Assembly (NCBI GenBank): GCA_001643675.2
Contig: LSRY02000039.1
Location: forward strand, 364,501-428,500
Length of the DNA: 64,000 nucleotides
Direction: 5' to 3'
Origin: Monocercomonoides exilis
Taxonomy: Eukaryota; Preaxostyla; Oxymonadida; Polymastigidae
Shown: piece by piece, positions 1 through 12,571 of the stretch
Numbering within the stretch: position 1 is the first letter of the stretch
How the letters are laid out: every line of letters starts with the position of its first letter
The notes under the pieces: generated by a model
Database searches by the model: none
Told to the model about the DNA's origin: nothing
What the model saw: the letters and a program-made list of their open reading frames with translations, nothing else
Translations under genes and position numbers: made by a program

Positions 1-1273
1 GGTGCAGCTGCCTCGTCTTCTGTGACTGGGCAGCTGAACTCGGCAGCGAATGAGAAGGATGCTGTGGAGGTTGTGGGAGACGGTGAAGGCAGCATCTCGT
101 TTGGCAGGGCACGTGATGTGCTCCGCAGCTCGATCGACAGCGGGAGCCAAGCACACACCCATTCGCACTCACATTCACACTCTCATTCACACAGCAGGCA
201 CAGACACCACACATCCACTCACTCGATCTCGCCTGTGGAGTCAGCGTCGAATGTACAGGCGTCTCCAGTCAACAGCAACAGCAACAGCATGAACATCGTC
301 AGTGGAGGAGCGAAAGCAGAGAAAGAAGGAATATCTCCTTCACACTCTGCTCATTCTGCTCATTCTTCTCACGGGCATGGACACAGCCACAGTCACAGCC
401 ACCACACGCAGCAGCAGGTGGGTGATGAGACAGTTGGGAGCGAGCTGTCAGGGAATGGGCAGCTCACAGCGAGTGCAGAGAGAGAGAAAGACGGAGAGGT
501 GAATGGAGAAGCAGAGATGGAGAGCGGAAGAGAGGGTGGGAGAGAGAAGACGAGGTATGAGAAGGACAGTGCAGTTGCGAAAATCGGCGAGAAGTCGGGT
601 TTTCGTAACTCCCCCTTTGCAACGGAAGACATGAAAGGAGAGATCCTTGTGTCTGAGGCAAGAGCGCACGGAAAGCAGACGTTGCAGAGTGCAAAGGGGG
701 AGGATACTGACGGAGCAGAGGCCAACAGAATGGCCTTTGATCTGGCTCTGCAACGCAAAAGTATGAAAGGAAGTGAAGATGAGCACAGTTATGGCTATCA
801 ATATGGACATGGATATGGATATGGAAATGGCGATGGAGAAAGAGAAGGAGTTAGCGCAGAAGATGGATTGAATGGAGATAGTCGCAGAAGAAAGTATGGA
901 GAGGTAGAAAACAGTGCCAAACTGTCTGCTGCATCTAAAAGTGCAGCTGAGAGTGAGATGGGCTTCATTGGAGGAGATGACTCACTTGTTGAGCCAGAGC
1001 CTCTGATGAGTCAGACAAGCACAGAGAATCCAATGGAGACATCAAGTTCTTCTTCTTCTGCATCATCTGCATTGATTGAAGAAAAAAGCAAGACATCTTT
1101 ACAATCATCTCCATTGACACAAAGAACAGCAGGTGAAGGAGAACGAGAAGGGCTGTCGCCTTCTGCTTCGCCTGCAAGTTCGCATCAATCAACAGGAAAT
1201 ACTCTTCAATCGCCAAACACTGCATCCTCAAAGCTGTCTTCAGCTCTACCTTCTCCTTCTTCTGGCACATCTG

Positions 1274-1310
<37 letters not shown>

Positions 1311-2120
1311 TTCTTCTTCTTCTTCTTCTTCTTCATCTTCATCCACCACATCATCTACACCAACAGCTGCAACAACAACAACGACATCTGCAATTAAAAC
1401 ACGCCCACGTGTGCAGCTGACAGAGGAAGAGTGGAAGAAGCGGCAGGAAGACATAGCCAATCTGAAGTCAGGGAAGAAGATCAGAGCACAAAGCAAAAGC
1501 GACCAGCAGACGAAGAAGTTCCGCAACTTGCAGGCAACAGGGGTGATTCCTTCGTCTCCTATTTCTTCAATTGGACTCGGAAACAGCCCATTCAGCTTTG
1601 ACAAAGGGTTTCTGCAGAGGAAAATGGATCCAGAGAAGGCAAAATCAGCGATGGGCAAAGAAGAAAGCGGGGCAGAACACAGCAGCCGGCTGAGCAGTGC
1701 ACATGGAAGCAGCTTAATAGAAGCATCATCATCAGCAGCAGTATCATCATCATCAGCACTGACAAAGGAAGGAGGCAAAGAATACTCAGAGCATTCACAC
1801 TTGCATTCACACGGACATTCATCACACTCTCCAATGAATGGGGTGAAAGACATGGGGAAAGAAGAATTAAAAGGAAGCATCCACAAAAGCTCTTCGCATC
1901 GGCTGACGAGTGCGGAAGCAATGAACAATGGAGAAGAAGAACAGCAGGCAGGCAGGCAGGCAAAAGCGAATGGGGCAGATGCTGCTTCTTCTTCTGCTGG
2001 TGGTGTTGCAGCGTCTGATGAGAGGCGTTCTGTGTCAGCAGATGACAAGCGCAACAGAGGGCTTAGCCAGCAGGAGGAGGAGAGGAGGGAGAGGAGAGAG
2101 AGAAGGGAACGGAGGGAAAG

Positions 2121-2157
<37 letters not shown>

Positions 2158-4818
2158 GAGAAAGAGAAAGATAGAGATGAGACAGACAGAGACAAATCCA
2201 AAGATGAAGGCGAATCTGAAAGCCAGAGGAGAGAGAGAGAGCATAAAAGAAGGAAAGAGAAAGAGCATCGTGAAGAAACAGTGGGCACGTCGAAGGAGAA
2301 GAAAGGAGAGGAGGAAGAAGGAGTCACCAAGCGCCATCATCGCCACCACACAGACGACAAATACGATGCACACGACGAGGCGCGGAAGAAGAGGAAAGAA
2401 GAGCGAAAGAGGCAGCATTCATCGCATCAGTCGCATCAGTCGAGTGTGGCTGGAGGAGAAGGAGAGGAGCAAGGGGGAGAGGAAGCGGAGCGGCCGATGG
2501 AGGAGCTGACAGAGAAGGAGAAGGAGAAGCTGAGGAAAGAAAGAAGACACAAAGAAAGGCTGCCGGAGAGGGAGAAGAAAAGAAAGCTGCTGGCAAAGAA
2601 GGCGGAGGCTGGCGAAGAAGCAGGCGAAGGAGGAGAGAATGCAGTGAGTGTTCTGGATGAGACAGCAAAGGATGTCCTTGCTGGTACCGTTGGACCATCC
2701 TCATCCTCATCCTCTTCTTCTTCATCGTCTTCTTCTTCTTCTTCTTCTTCCTCTGCTGCTGCATTGGCATCTTCCTCAACAGGAGAGAAAGGAGCAGCAG
2801 GAGCAGCCGGAGGAGCAGTTGTTTCAGCGTCTGCTGCTTCGAAGCGCTCGCATTTCCATCACTCGAAGACACACAGACACAGAGAAGAGGAAGGAGCAGG
2901 GGAGGAAAAAGTGAGGGGAACGAAGCACCGAAAGAAGGACAGGGAAGAAGGAGAGAAAGAAGGCGAGCGGAAGACAAGGGACAAAGAGAAAGGGAAGGCG
3001 AGGGAGGAAAGGGAGAAGCCGCAGATAACCGACGAGCTGATCAGCAAGATGAACGAGCAGGCGAAAGTGATGCTACCGTTTGGGTGGTGGCTTTTCTTGA
3101 ACATGCAGTACACGGTGGGGCTGCGGGAGAAGCAGTGCCTGCCAGAGGAGCTGTGGGAGGACGACGAAGACCAGGACGACGAGATCGCACGCATCTTCGC
3201 TGCTGCCGATGCAGTTGCGCAGTCAACAGAAGTCGCATCGGCAAATGCCATGTCCTCGTTCTTCAATCCAGAGACGTTTGCGCAGAACAACCCGTACTCC
3301 ACCTCGCGTGCAGAGGACTTCCAGAGCCACTTCCACAACAGAACACTCGGAAAATACGCTCAGGAATACACCACAGCAGCTGCATCGGCGGCGGCTGCAG
3401 CAGTCGCAGCAGCCGCAGCAGCCGCCGCAGCTTCGGCTTCTTCTCAGGTTTCTGCCTCTGCTTCTTCAGCTTCTGCAATGGCTGGTGCATCTGTGGCAGG
3501 AGTGGCTGGTGCATCTGCCATCAATGCAGCAGGCCAGGCTTCGATCTCCTCTGCCTCTGCGCTTTCATCCACAATTGCATCGTCTTCTGCGCTGTCTGCC
3601 ACAAGTGCTGTGCCAAATGTCAATGCACCATCGCCAATGGGACAAGGACTGATGGGAGCGCCTGGAATGATGCCTGGGCAGAATATGGGGCCGAATGCGC
3701 TGATGGCGCCAGGGGCAGGCGGATCGCAAGCACAGTCACTGATTCCTATGCCGAATATGCCTCAGCAGATGGCTGGTGGGCAGGCAAATGGAGTGGTGCC
3801 TGGTGTGGCACAGCAGCAGCAGATGCATCAACAGCAGATGGCTCTGCAACAACAACAGCAGCAACAGCAACAACATCAGCAATCACAGCAGATGCAGATG
3901 CAACAAGGGCAGCCTGCAGGTGCGGGTGTGGCAGGCAATGGGTTGATCAGCCAGCCGCCAAATGTGATGCCTATGAGCAACGCAGCGAATCTGCCGTCTG
4001 TTGGAATGGGAACTGGAATGAACACTGGAATGAATGGGGGCATGGGCGGAGGCATGGGTGCTGGAGGCATGCCGCCGCATATCCCGCCAGGAATGCCTAC
4101 GTATTCACAGCATCTGACGGGGGCAATGCAGCACACAGAGATGAGGATGAACAGCGTGTATCCTGTCTCCCAGGGGAACTACTCGTACGGAATGGGGCCG
4201 GGATCTATGAATCCACAACAAGCACAGACACAATCTTCTCTTCAGCAGCAGCAGCAGCAGCAACAACAACAGTCTCAAGGGCAGCCCTCTCTTCCAGGCA
4301 GCACCCAGCTCAATCCTCAGATGGGCGGTGCTTCTCTGCCTCAGCCCCAGCTGCAGCCAAATATCCCCATGCCTCGCACACAAGCCCCGCAGTCAGCACA
4401 GCAACAGAATCAGCTGCAGATGCCTGGGCAGCCTCAGGGGCAAGTCGGTGCAGGGCAGCAATCTTCTCTTCCTCAACTGCAACAACAACAACAGCAGCAG
4501 CAGCAGAAGACAGCTCAACAGTCTCCACAGTCACAACAGCAGAATCTGCTGAATCAACAACAGACAGGAATGCAGCCACATCTGAATGGAGCAGGCGGGG
4601 CAGTGGAGAAGAAGAAAGTGCCTTCGCCAAATCCATCTTCCACACCTTCTCTCAAGTCTGCTTCCACATCGCTCTCAGCCAATGCAGCTACATTTGTTCC
4701 TGCGAGGCAATCTTCAACGTCAAGTGTCTCTTCAAATGGGATACTTAACAATCAAGCAGCAATTGCAGCAGCATCTCCATCTCCACCTCAACAACAACAA
4801 CAACAACAGGCTCAATCA

Positions 4819-4858
<40 letters not shown>

Positions 4859-7800
4859 CGTCTCAGCCTCAGCAACAGATGCTGCAAGTGCAGAACCAGA
4901 TGTCTCCAATGCAGAGCGATGCACTTCAACCAGCACCTTCACTCCAACAGCAGCAACAGCAGCAGCAACCACAACCACAGCCACAACAAACGATGCTAAT
5001 GTCTTCTGCACAATCACCTTCTCAGACTCAACCTCAAAATCAACCTCAGCCTCAATCACAGTCTCAATCACAATCTCTTCTTCAACCACAACTGCAGGCA
5101 CCTCAACAACAACAACAACAGCCTCAACAACAGAACATGCACAACCCCCCTCCACTTCAGCAGCCTACGATGCATCCAATGCTGCCTCAGCAAATGAATG
5201 CAACTGGAAACATGGGACTTTTACCAACTGCAACTGCATCATCTCTTCTGCCCCAGCAGCAGATGAACAACACAACCATGTCACCGAATGCTCCATTGCC
5301 TGCTTCAGCGCCAGCAACATCGCCTCCAAGCGCAGCAAACACCACAAATACCGCAAGCCAACCTGCATCTATTCCTTCGAATTCTCCTTCGCAGCCGCAG
5401 ATGCCAATGAACAAGCAAGGGCAGACGCACATGGCTCCTCAGCTGGCATCAACGCCTCCTCCGCATTCATCTGCTGCCTCCCCTTCGTTTGTTCCTCCAT
5501 CTCCTGCTCCTTCCTCTGTCACATCAATGCAAAATCTCCAGACGCAACAACAACAACAGCAGCAGCCTCCGCAGCCGCAACAGCAGCAACAACAACAACC
5601 TTCTCCTCAAACCACCTCTCAAACACCTGGCCGTCCTGTCAGCACGAATTCCTTCCCTCCCGTCAATGCACAGCAGACAGCGACTTCACCTGGCATCAAC
5701 TCACTTCAGTCGCTTGCAGCATCACAACAATACTTGCTAGCCCAGCAGCAGTTACCGCAGCAGTTACAGCAGCTGATGCCTCAGATGGGGATAAATACAC
5801 AAGGCTCTGCTCTTCTTTCCTTTGTACCTGGAACGCCTGCACAACAACAACAGCAGCAGCAGAACCTTCAGCAGCAACACCCACAACAGCTGCAGCAGCA
5901 GGCAGCCTCGTCGCCAGTGGCAGCAGGATCACAGTTTGCGTATTCGCCTTCACAGCCACCGCCCACTCAGCATCCTTCTCTGCCTCATCAGCAACAGCAG
6001 CAGCAACAAAGTCAACAACAGAATCAACAACAGAATCAACAACAACAACAAAACATTCAAAAACAACAGCAAGTGCAACAGAACCAACAGAATCAGCAAG
6101 CTTCTCAGCAGACTCAACAACAACAGCAGCAGCAACATGGATTGATAGCATTACCAGCTGCACAAAACATTGCACCACCACATCCAGGTGACCAACAAAA
6201 CGTTGCTCTTCCTACGCAACAACAGCAGCAACAACAACAACTTCAGCAATCCCAACAGACACCCCAGACACAGTCTGCACTTCCTTTGCCTCCTGCTCAA
6301 GCAACTCTGACGCAGATGTCAGTACAGCCATCGTCCATCCTTCCGCAGCCGGGAACAACACTCAACCCTCAGCAAAATGTCACTTTCACTCTCCCGCCTG
6401 ACCAAAATCTCATGAATCTGCTTGCGAGCACTGGATTTATCATTCCGAATAATGCAATGCTCACCCAGTGGGCAGGCCAGCCTGCGATTGCACAATACGC
6501 CAATCCAGGTTTGAATGGACAGGTGGTGTATCAGCTCGGTACATCTCTGTCAAATTTAAACTTCATGCAGCATCCGTTTCATGTGCAGCAGTTGTTTCAG
6601 CCTGTTCAACAACAACAGCCACAACAACAGCCACAACAACAACAGCAGCAGCAGCAGCAACAACAACAACAACAACAACAACAACTCTTGCAAACACCAA
6701 CACAACACAGAGAAGAAGGAAGTGGAGAGCATCCAGCAGAACAACAACAACAACAGCAACAACAACAGCAACAACAGGACAATCAAGATGAGCAGAGACA
6801 GAATGGATCTAAAGCAGGTTCTGCTGAAAGTACACAAAGACACGCAGATGGCACGCCCATAGATCGAGAAAAGGAGTCTGAGTGGTCACAGCAGTCAGAG
6901 CGAGATTCAGAAGCAAGTGAGCACACGAAGGAGCTTCAGCCTGCAAATTCGCAGTATCTTCTTCCACAGCCGACGGTGCCTGGCCAAGCAAGCACAGCAA
7001 TGTCGCCAGCTGAAGCATCGCCACAGGCACAACATCAGGCTCTGTCTGTTCCACCGATGCCGCAGCTTTCTCAGCAGCAGCAACTGCAACTGCAACAGCA
7101 AATGATGCAGGCGCAGGCAGCTCATTTGATATATCAGCCATCATTCCCGATGTTTCAGTTGTTTCCACAAGCGCTGGCAGCAGGACAGAAAGGAGGTGCA
7201 ATACCAGAAGCGATGTATGCTCAGCTGCAGCATCAGATACAGTCTCAGCCAGCACAGTCAAATAGCTATCCCATGATGTCACTACTCCAAGGAGCCCCTT
7301 ATTTACCCCCACCTCCACAACGTCAGGCACAGCTGGCACTTCCTGGAGGAGATAGTTCTGCCTCAGGTGCCGCGCAGAATGCAGCTGGTGGTGCAATCGC
7401 CGGCAGCGGACAAGCAGCTGGCAGCAATGTGCAGGCGCAGCCTCCTACACAGCTTACGGTGCTGCCTCATGCAGGCTTTCCTTTTTCCTTTGGGGCATAT
7501 GGGGCTAATGCCTATTTCACAACCCCACAGCCGATGGGGCAGATAAGTTACCAGCAATCTCTTGGGCAGGCCCAGCAGCAGCAGCAACAACAGACACAAC
7601 AACAGCAGCAAATTCAAGCACTGAACCAAGCTCAATCTCAGCCCCAGCAACAGAATCAGCAGCAACCCCAGCTACAGGCACAAACACAGATACAGTCGCA
7701 ACCGCAACTTCATGCACAACCTCTGCCTCAGCTTCAGTCTCAGCCACAGCCTCCTTCTCAGCTATTGCCTCAACCGCAGCAGATGCAACAACCGCAGAAT

Positions 7801-8673
7801 CAACAGCTGTATCATACGCCAACTGCTCAGATGCAGGCACCCATGAATCTTCTTGGGGTGCCTCAAAGCAACACACAGCAGCCAAGCTCCAATTTGCCTG
7901 TTGAAGGCAGCGGAGGGACAGGCGGCATTGGGCTGCCTTTGGATCAGCAGCAGCAACAGCAGCAGCAACAGATGCAGCTGCCAGCTGGAATTCATCAGAT
8001 GGGCACACTTGCAGCATCACAGTTTGCTGGTGCTCCATCGCCAGCGCAGCAGCAAAAGGAAAGCATTCTCGGAATGGGGCCGCAGGCTCCCGTTTCTTCG
8101 GATCCTCTTTTTCCGCAGCCGCAATCAACTGAAAGACGAGGAAGCTTGCAGGTTCTGGATCACTTAGGATCTGTTGCATCGGCTTCTGCGTCTTCTCCGC
8201 AAGCGATTGGTTTGGGTCCAACAGGAGGCATTTCAGCAAGCACTCCTTCGCTTGCCCAAACACCAGCACTCGCATCTGTTCCACAGCCAGAGCATTCACT
8301 GCCGCAGATGCCATATCAAGGGCAGCAGATGAATAAAATGCACAGCCAATCGCATATGGAGACATACACATCAATTTCACAACATTCGAATCAGGCACCG
8401 AGCCTGACGGCATCACCATCACCAACACCACCACCTCGCCCTCCTTCTTCTTCTTCCATATCATCCTCTAACACATACTATCAACGCCACACTGGAGTCA
8501 ACCAGACAGGCAGAGAACGACCTGAGAGAAGCGGAGGAGGAGGGAGAGGCCATCCAGCAGGAGACGATGGAAGGATATACAGCGGAAAGATGAATAGAGG
8601 AAGGCAAAGCACTGGAAACACATCGACTTCTGGAGGGGGAAGAGGGCAGCATAGGAAGCATCCTAATCAGTGA
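1..8673 (+). CDS. Giant poly-Ser/poly-Gln protein with PAM2-like motif (5' end missing)
   Basis: The frame is open from base 1 to a TGA at 8671-8673 (2,890 codons seen), so the start is outside the window. Order of regions: His-Ser repeats (about 155-225 and 340-410); Ser runs (1276-1344, about 2695-2755); a charged Arg/Glu/Lys helix-like stretch (about 2060-2400); a non-repetitive block containing PFGWWLFLNMQY (about 3010-3230); an Ala run (about 3370-3440); Gln-rich sequence with many CAA/CAG tracts (about 3800-8060); and a Gly/Arg-rich tail (about 8530-8670). At 4669-4707 it reads SLSANAATFVPAR, which fits the PAM2 core (L, then A, F and P) that binds the MLLE domain of poly(A)-binding protein. 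PAM2 with poly-Gln and a GGRG tail recalls ataxin-2-like RNP-granule proteins, but no Lsm domain is visible here; it could lie upstream. Function is inferred only from the motif and composition. An AATAAA lies at 8699-8704. Confidence 0.85.
1276..1344 (+). repeat. Poly-serine tract (TCA/TCT codons)
   Basis: Twenty-three serine codons in a row, first (TCA)n and then mainly (TCT)n, inside the 5'-truncated poly-Gln gene. The switch of synonymous codon within one homopolymer suggests slippage of two adjacent trinucleotide repeats. Confidence 0.9.
3805..8060 (+). repeat. Gln-rich low-complexity region with many CAA/CAG tracts
   Basis: Dozens of glutamine runs, for example about 4240-4272, 4806-4857 and 6601-6690, separated by Pro, Ser, Met and Leu-rich linkers. 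CAA and CAG are mixed, so few long pure repeats occur. No TAA or TAG appears within the tracts. Such regions usually mediate phase separation or prion-like assembly of RNP proteins. Confidence 0.85.
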
Positions 8674-9437
8674 GTTTTTCTTGACTTCGCTTCTTTCAAA
8701 TAAAAATTCGGTTTTCAATTTGATCAAAGAATTTTGCAATCCTTTTTTTAATTGTTTTTTATTATTATTTCTCACTTCAATCTTAATTGTTTAAGGCAAT
8801 ACAAAAAAAAAAACTAATTAATAATGATCATTTTTCATATGAATTAATTAAATTTTCGAACAAAATTATGATTCTATATTCATATTTATCACTCATTATT
8901 CATGTTTGAAGATTTGTTATTCTTTCATTCTGAATTCCGCAAAACATAAAGAATTTATTTTTTTATAAAAATGTTAATAAAAAACATATTGAATATTCAT
9001 TTTTTATGAGTAACTTTTAATAAGCTGTTTTTGAGTAAAATCACAGAAATTAAAATTGAGAAAATGAAGTTCAGTAACAACTTTCCATTTGAACCGTTCA
9101 TATATTGAAAAAATGATAAAATTAACTTGTTTCTTATTGTCAGATTCAAATCACGAATTGCATTTCCAGAAGCTTTTGTTTCAATGTATATCTTTCTCTT
9201 ATCTTTTTCATGTTATGCCAATGCTTTGCCCGGATAGACTTTGTTCCATCTTTTCTTGTATATCCAAAAAGGCGAGCTGAAGGGCTAACTAACTTTTCTG
9301 ATCCGAATGTGGATACCATTTTTGTTAGTCGGTGCAGCTGTTAACACACTTGAAGACTTATCTGAAAAAGAAATTTGTTGTTAGGGCATTTCTAAATTCG
9401 TCACTTCTCTATGCACCTTTTGTATTCCTCACCCGCT

Positions 9438-9830
9438 TCATCCATCTTTATGTGAAATCGAAGCGAAGAAGGAAGAAGAAGATAATTGGTAAGCATCGTC
9501 ATTGATATCTGTAATCAACCCTTTGGATGAATCGGCGGCTGCAGTATTGCGCATGTTGGTGGCAGCAATGGACGACATCAAGAGGCAGCTGCTGATTGTA
9601 GATGCTTGAGGCAGTTGATGTATGTGCAAATATGAAGAAGCCATTGCTGAGGAAGATACAAGCGCTGCAGTGTTATGCTGTAGCGAGGAGTGCGATGCTA
9701 CATGGAGATGCCGTATGTATATTGATGCTGAGCTTTCAGCAAAATTTTCAGTTCCACCTGTGGTACCACTTCCGCCGCTTGTAGCTTCGGCTCGTACGAA
9801 GTTGGAGCGGTGAAGGTGGAGGGGAAGGGA

Positions 9831-9902
<72 letters not shown>

Positions 9903-10628
9903 AAGTAGAAGAAGAAGAGGAGGAGGAGGAGTAGGAAGAAGAAGAAGAAGAAGAAGAGGATGATGATGACTCTGTGTTTTCAACGTATTCATCATGTCAT
10001 TTCAACATCATCAAAAGCAGGTTGTTATACAGAGACAGTTAGATTTCTGTCTGCTTGTTTCGCAAATCCTTCAAAGGCAAAGATGGAGTGTGATTGAAGC
10101 AATCCTCTCAAGTTTTGTTATTCTTTCAAAAGCATGGCCTGAAACAGAAGCTGCTGATCTTCATTTCATCTGTTTCAACAGCATAGCCACCAAAAACCAT
10201 GCTTCGTTGAAAAAACACTCCACAACACATGGGCGCACCTTTATGACTGCAAAAACAGATGATGGTCAGCTCAATACTTGTGCCGAGCTCCAATCTCATC
10301 CCTTTGCATTCATTTCTTTGCCTCTTTTTGTTACTAATATCCGCTTTCCTCATGGCCAACCACTTTCCTTGCCCAAAAATACAAAAAACTACTCCTCTTC
10401 CTCATGTTCCAAAATCCAATATAATTTTGAGTGTTTCAGCTTTTTCATAGAATTCCATCCTCTTTTGTCTTCATTCAATGAAACATCAGTTGAATTTGTT
10501 TTCACCTCTTGTTCCAAATAAAAAGTATGAAAATCATGTGTCTTGCGCAACTTCATTTGTTTCCCAATGGCTATATAATAATCTGCTCCATTCCTATCGT
10601 CTTGCTCTTCAAAACTGAGATTGGCCAT
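9438..10628 (-). pseudogene. Possible decayed Ser-rich coding region
   Basis: Base composition here is closer to coding DNA than to the flanks. On the minus strand a frame begins with ATG at 10628 and reads 79 codons to a TAG near 10389. A second frame covers 10359-10126. A third covers 9995-9438 and contains the microsatellite followed by a Ser/Ala/Thr-rich stretch. The pieces lie in different frames with stops between them, and no intron of normal size joins them. This could be a decayed gene, a gene with introns I failed to place, or chance. No family was recognised. Confidence 0.25.
9832..9900 (+). repeat. (AGT)23 microsatellite
   Basis: Twenty-three uninterrupted AGT units, followed at about 9901-9962 by degenerate AGA/GGA-rich sequence. 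It is the purest long trinucleotide repeat noted outside a clear gene in this window. Read on the minus strand it gives (ACT)n, (CTA)n or (TAC)n. Confidence 0.95.
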
Positions 10629-11139
10629 TTCAACAATGACTCAAATTTCTTGGGCTTTGGAAAGGATACAGACTGAAATATCTTCGCAATCAACAGAACA
10701 ATAAAAATTATATACATGCTGTTATTTTCATCAAATTATAAATTGTTGAACTTCCTGGCTCAGCCAATTTCCAAAATTTATTCAGTAGAAATCTTTCTTT
10801 AGAAATGATTTTTTCTGCCTTCCATTCCAATAGAAGAAATAATATTCCTTATTTTGAAAACCAGTTTAACTCACCAATCTCCCATTTTGTCAATGGATAT
10901 CAGTTCAAAGAAAATTGTTCGATCGTTAAATCCATAATAAATAAAGAAAAATAGAAAAAGCGTTGTTTCTCTCATTATCTTTTGAAAAAAGCATAAATGC
11001 TAAAAATGGCAGTATGCACATACATTTTTAAGAGCTGTTTTGAGGTTTTGTTTTTCATAAACTTCTTCTTTCTAAACATGTGCGAATTAAATATGAATGA
11101 ATAAACTATTGTGTTTTCTGGCTGTAATTTGTTTCAAAA

Positions 11140-12571
11140 ATGCAGGCATCGAACAAAGCAAAAAAGTTCAGAGGTTTTCAACGCAGTTTCATTTGAATTC
11201 TTGGTGATCGTAATTTTTTCTTTATTTTTTTCATTAAAGAATTGTTTGCTGAACTGGAACAGTGTGACGAGGAATATCAAAGACTGAAAATAGAAGATAT
11301 GAGGGAAATAATTGATGGAATGGATGAGGATGAAATCAGATCCATTTTCACCGAAGAAATATTCAACAAAATATCCAAAATGATTAAAGAAAAGAAACTG
11401 TCAATGGAAAATGCAATTGTGTTACTGAAGCATGTTGGATATCACAGTGATATAAAAAATGTGTGGGTTTATAGCTTTGAAAGATCTTCGCTGAACAAAA
11501 GAATTGAGAAGCTGATGATTGATGAAAATGAGAAAAAAGATGAAAAGAATGGAAAACTCTTGATTAATCTTTGCGAATGTCATCTTTTGCTTGCAAACGG
11601 ATTTTCTTCGGAATTACTTTCAATTTGCGCGTCTTGCCTTCTGAAAGTTGCTTTGAACAAAGAGGAAAACGAGGAGACTAAAAAAGAAGTGGAAATGGCT
11701 TTGCTGGCTTTGAAAAATCTCGGGATGTGGAAGGTTTGAATATTTCTATTTCCATTTTGATGTTATAGATTTTTCTTCATTTATTGTCAAACAGGAAATC
11801 AAAAAAGATTTGTTTTTGAATGATACGAAAGAAATCATCAAATACCATCAGGAGCATCGCAACTTGACGCAACTTGCTTATCAGTCAGCTTGGCAGTTTT
11901 TGATTGGAAGATTATTTGCAGACAAAAGTTTGGTAGATGCAATTGTGAATGAGATGCATTTTATCAGAGAAGCAAGAAGAGAGTTGGAAGATCTGTCAAA
12001 ATATGTGGATTGGAAGAGGAAAGAAGAGGAAAAAGAAAGAGGAAAAGGAAAAGGAAGGAAAGAAGAAAACATTTTTATGAGATGGGTCGAAACGTTGACA
12101 ACTTTCTTTTGTGGATGCACATCGTGGAATGAAGAATATTCAGGGCTTATCAGCAGCATTGTGAGTGCATTTCGAACAGCAAGGGATAATTGCGGAGAAA
12201 TAAGCAGAAAATGCATTTTTTCATTGATGGAAGCAGCGAGTAACAGAGCAATAAACATTGATGACTTGTTGAAAGAGGGAGCACTTGATATTGTTTTGGA
12301 GGAGATTCAGCAACAAACATTGAATGACGAAATGGCTGGTGAATGCTTGAGATTTTTTATTGAGTTTTCAAGAAGACTGAAAAGAAAGACAAATGATGAA
12401 AATAGAGAGGACGAAAATGGAGAAGAGATTAGAAAGAAGGTATTTGAAAAGATTGAAGAAGAAGGATATGAAGATGCCGTTGTAAACTTTTATGAAACAA
12501 TAGATTTTCTTAACAACGAATATTATTATGAATTATCGTTGGATATTTCTGATTATTTTGTGAATATTTGA
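11140..12571 (+). CDS. Oxymonad-type helical repeat family protein, copy A (three exons)
   Basis: Exons are 11140-11173, 11240-11733 and 11795-12571, giving 434 aa ending in TGA. Introns begin GTTTTC (phase 1, 66 nt) and GTTTGA (phase 0, 61 nt) and end TAAAG and ACAG. Splicing gives KKFRELFAELEQ across the first junction and MWKEIKKDLFL across the second. The protein is alpha-helical, rich in Glu, Lys and Leu, with Leu/Cys-rich helices that suggest an ARM/HEAT-like fold. I remember many proteins of this kind in Monocercomonoides but know no function. No signal peptide or membrane segment is seen. The close relative at 14433-15998 on the other strand has the same intron positions. An alternative first 5' splice site (GTTTCA at 11186) also keeps the frame. 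Confidence 0.82.

Larger units (their letters stand above)
8674..11139. other. Intergenic spacer, no convincing intact gene
   Basis: The parts at 8700-9300 and 10650-11100 are very AT-rich. The middle (about 9400-10630) is less AT-rich and holds a microsatellite plus broken open frames on the minus strand, treated separately as a possible pseudogene. No tRNA-like or other RNA gene was recognised. Confidence 0.6.

Noticed and set aside
1206-2330. 374-aa minus-strand open frame
   Set aside because: It is antisense to Ser- and Glu/Lys-rich codons of the poly-Gln gene; its Ser/Leu/Asp-rich content is the mirror of those repeats.
3084-4748. 554-aa plus-strand open frame
   Set aside because: It is a +2 frame shadow of the poly-Gln gene; poly-Gln DNA reads as poly-Ala/Thr or poly-Ser/Asn in other frames.
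7517-8464. 315-aa minus-strand open frame
   Set aside because: Antisense shadow of Gln/Pro-rich coding sequence; no domain and no splice logic.
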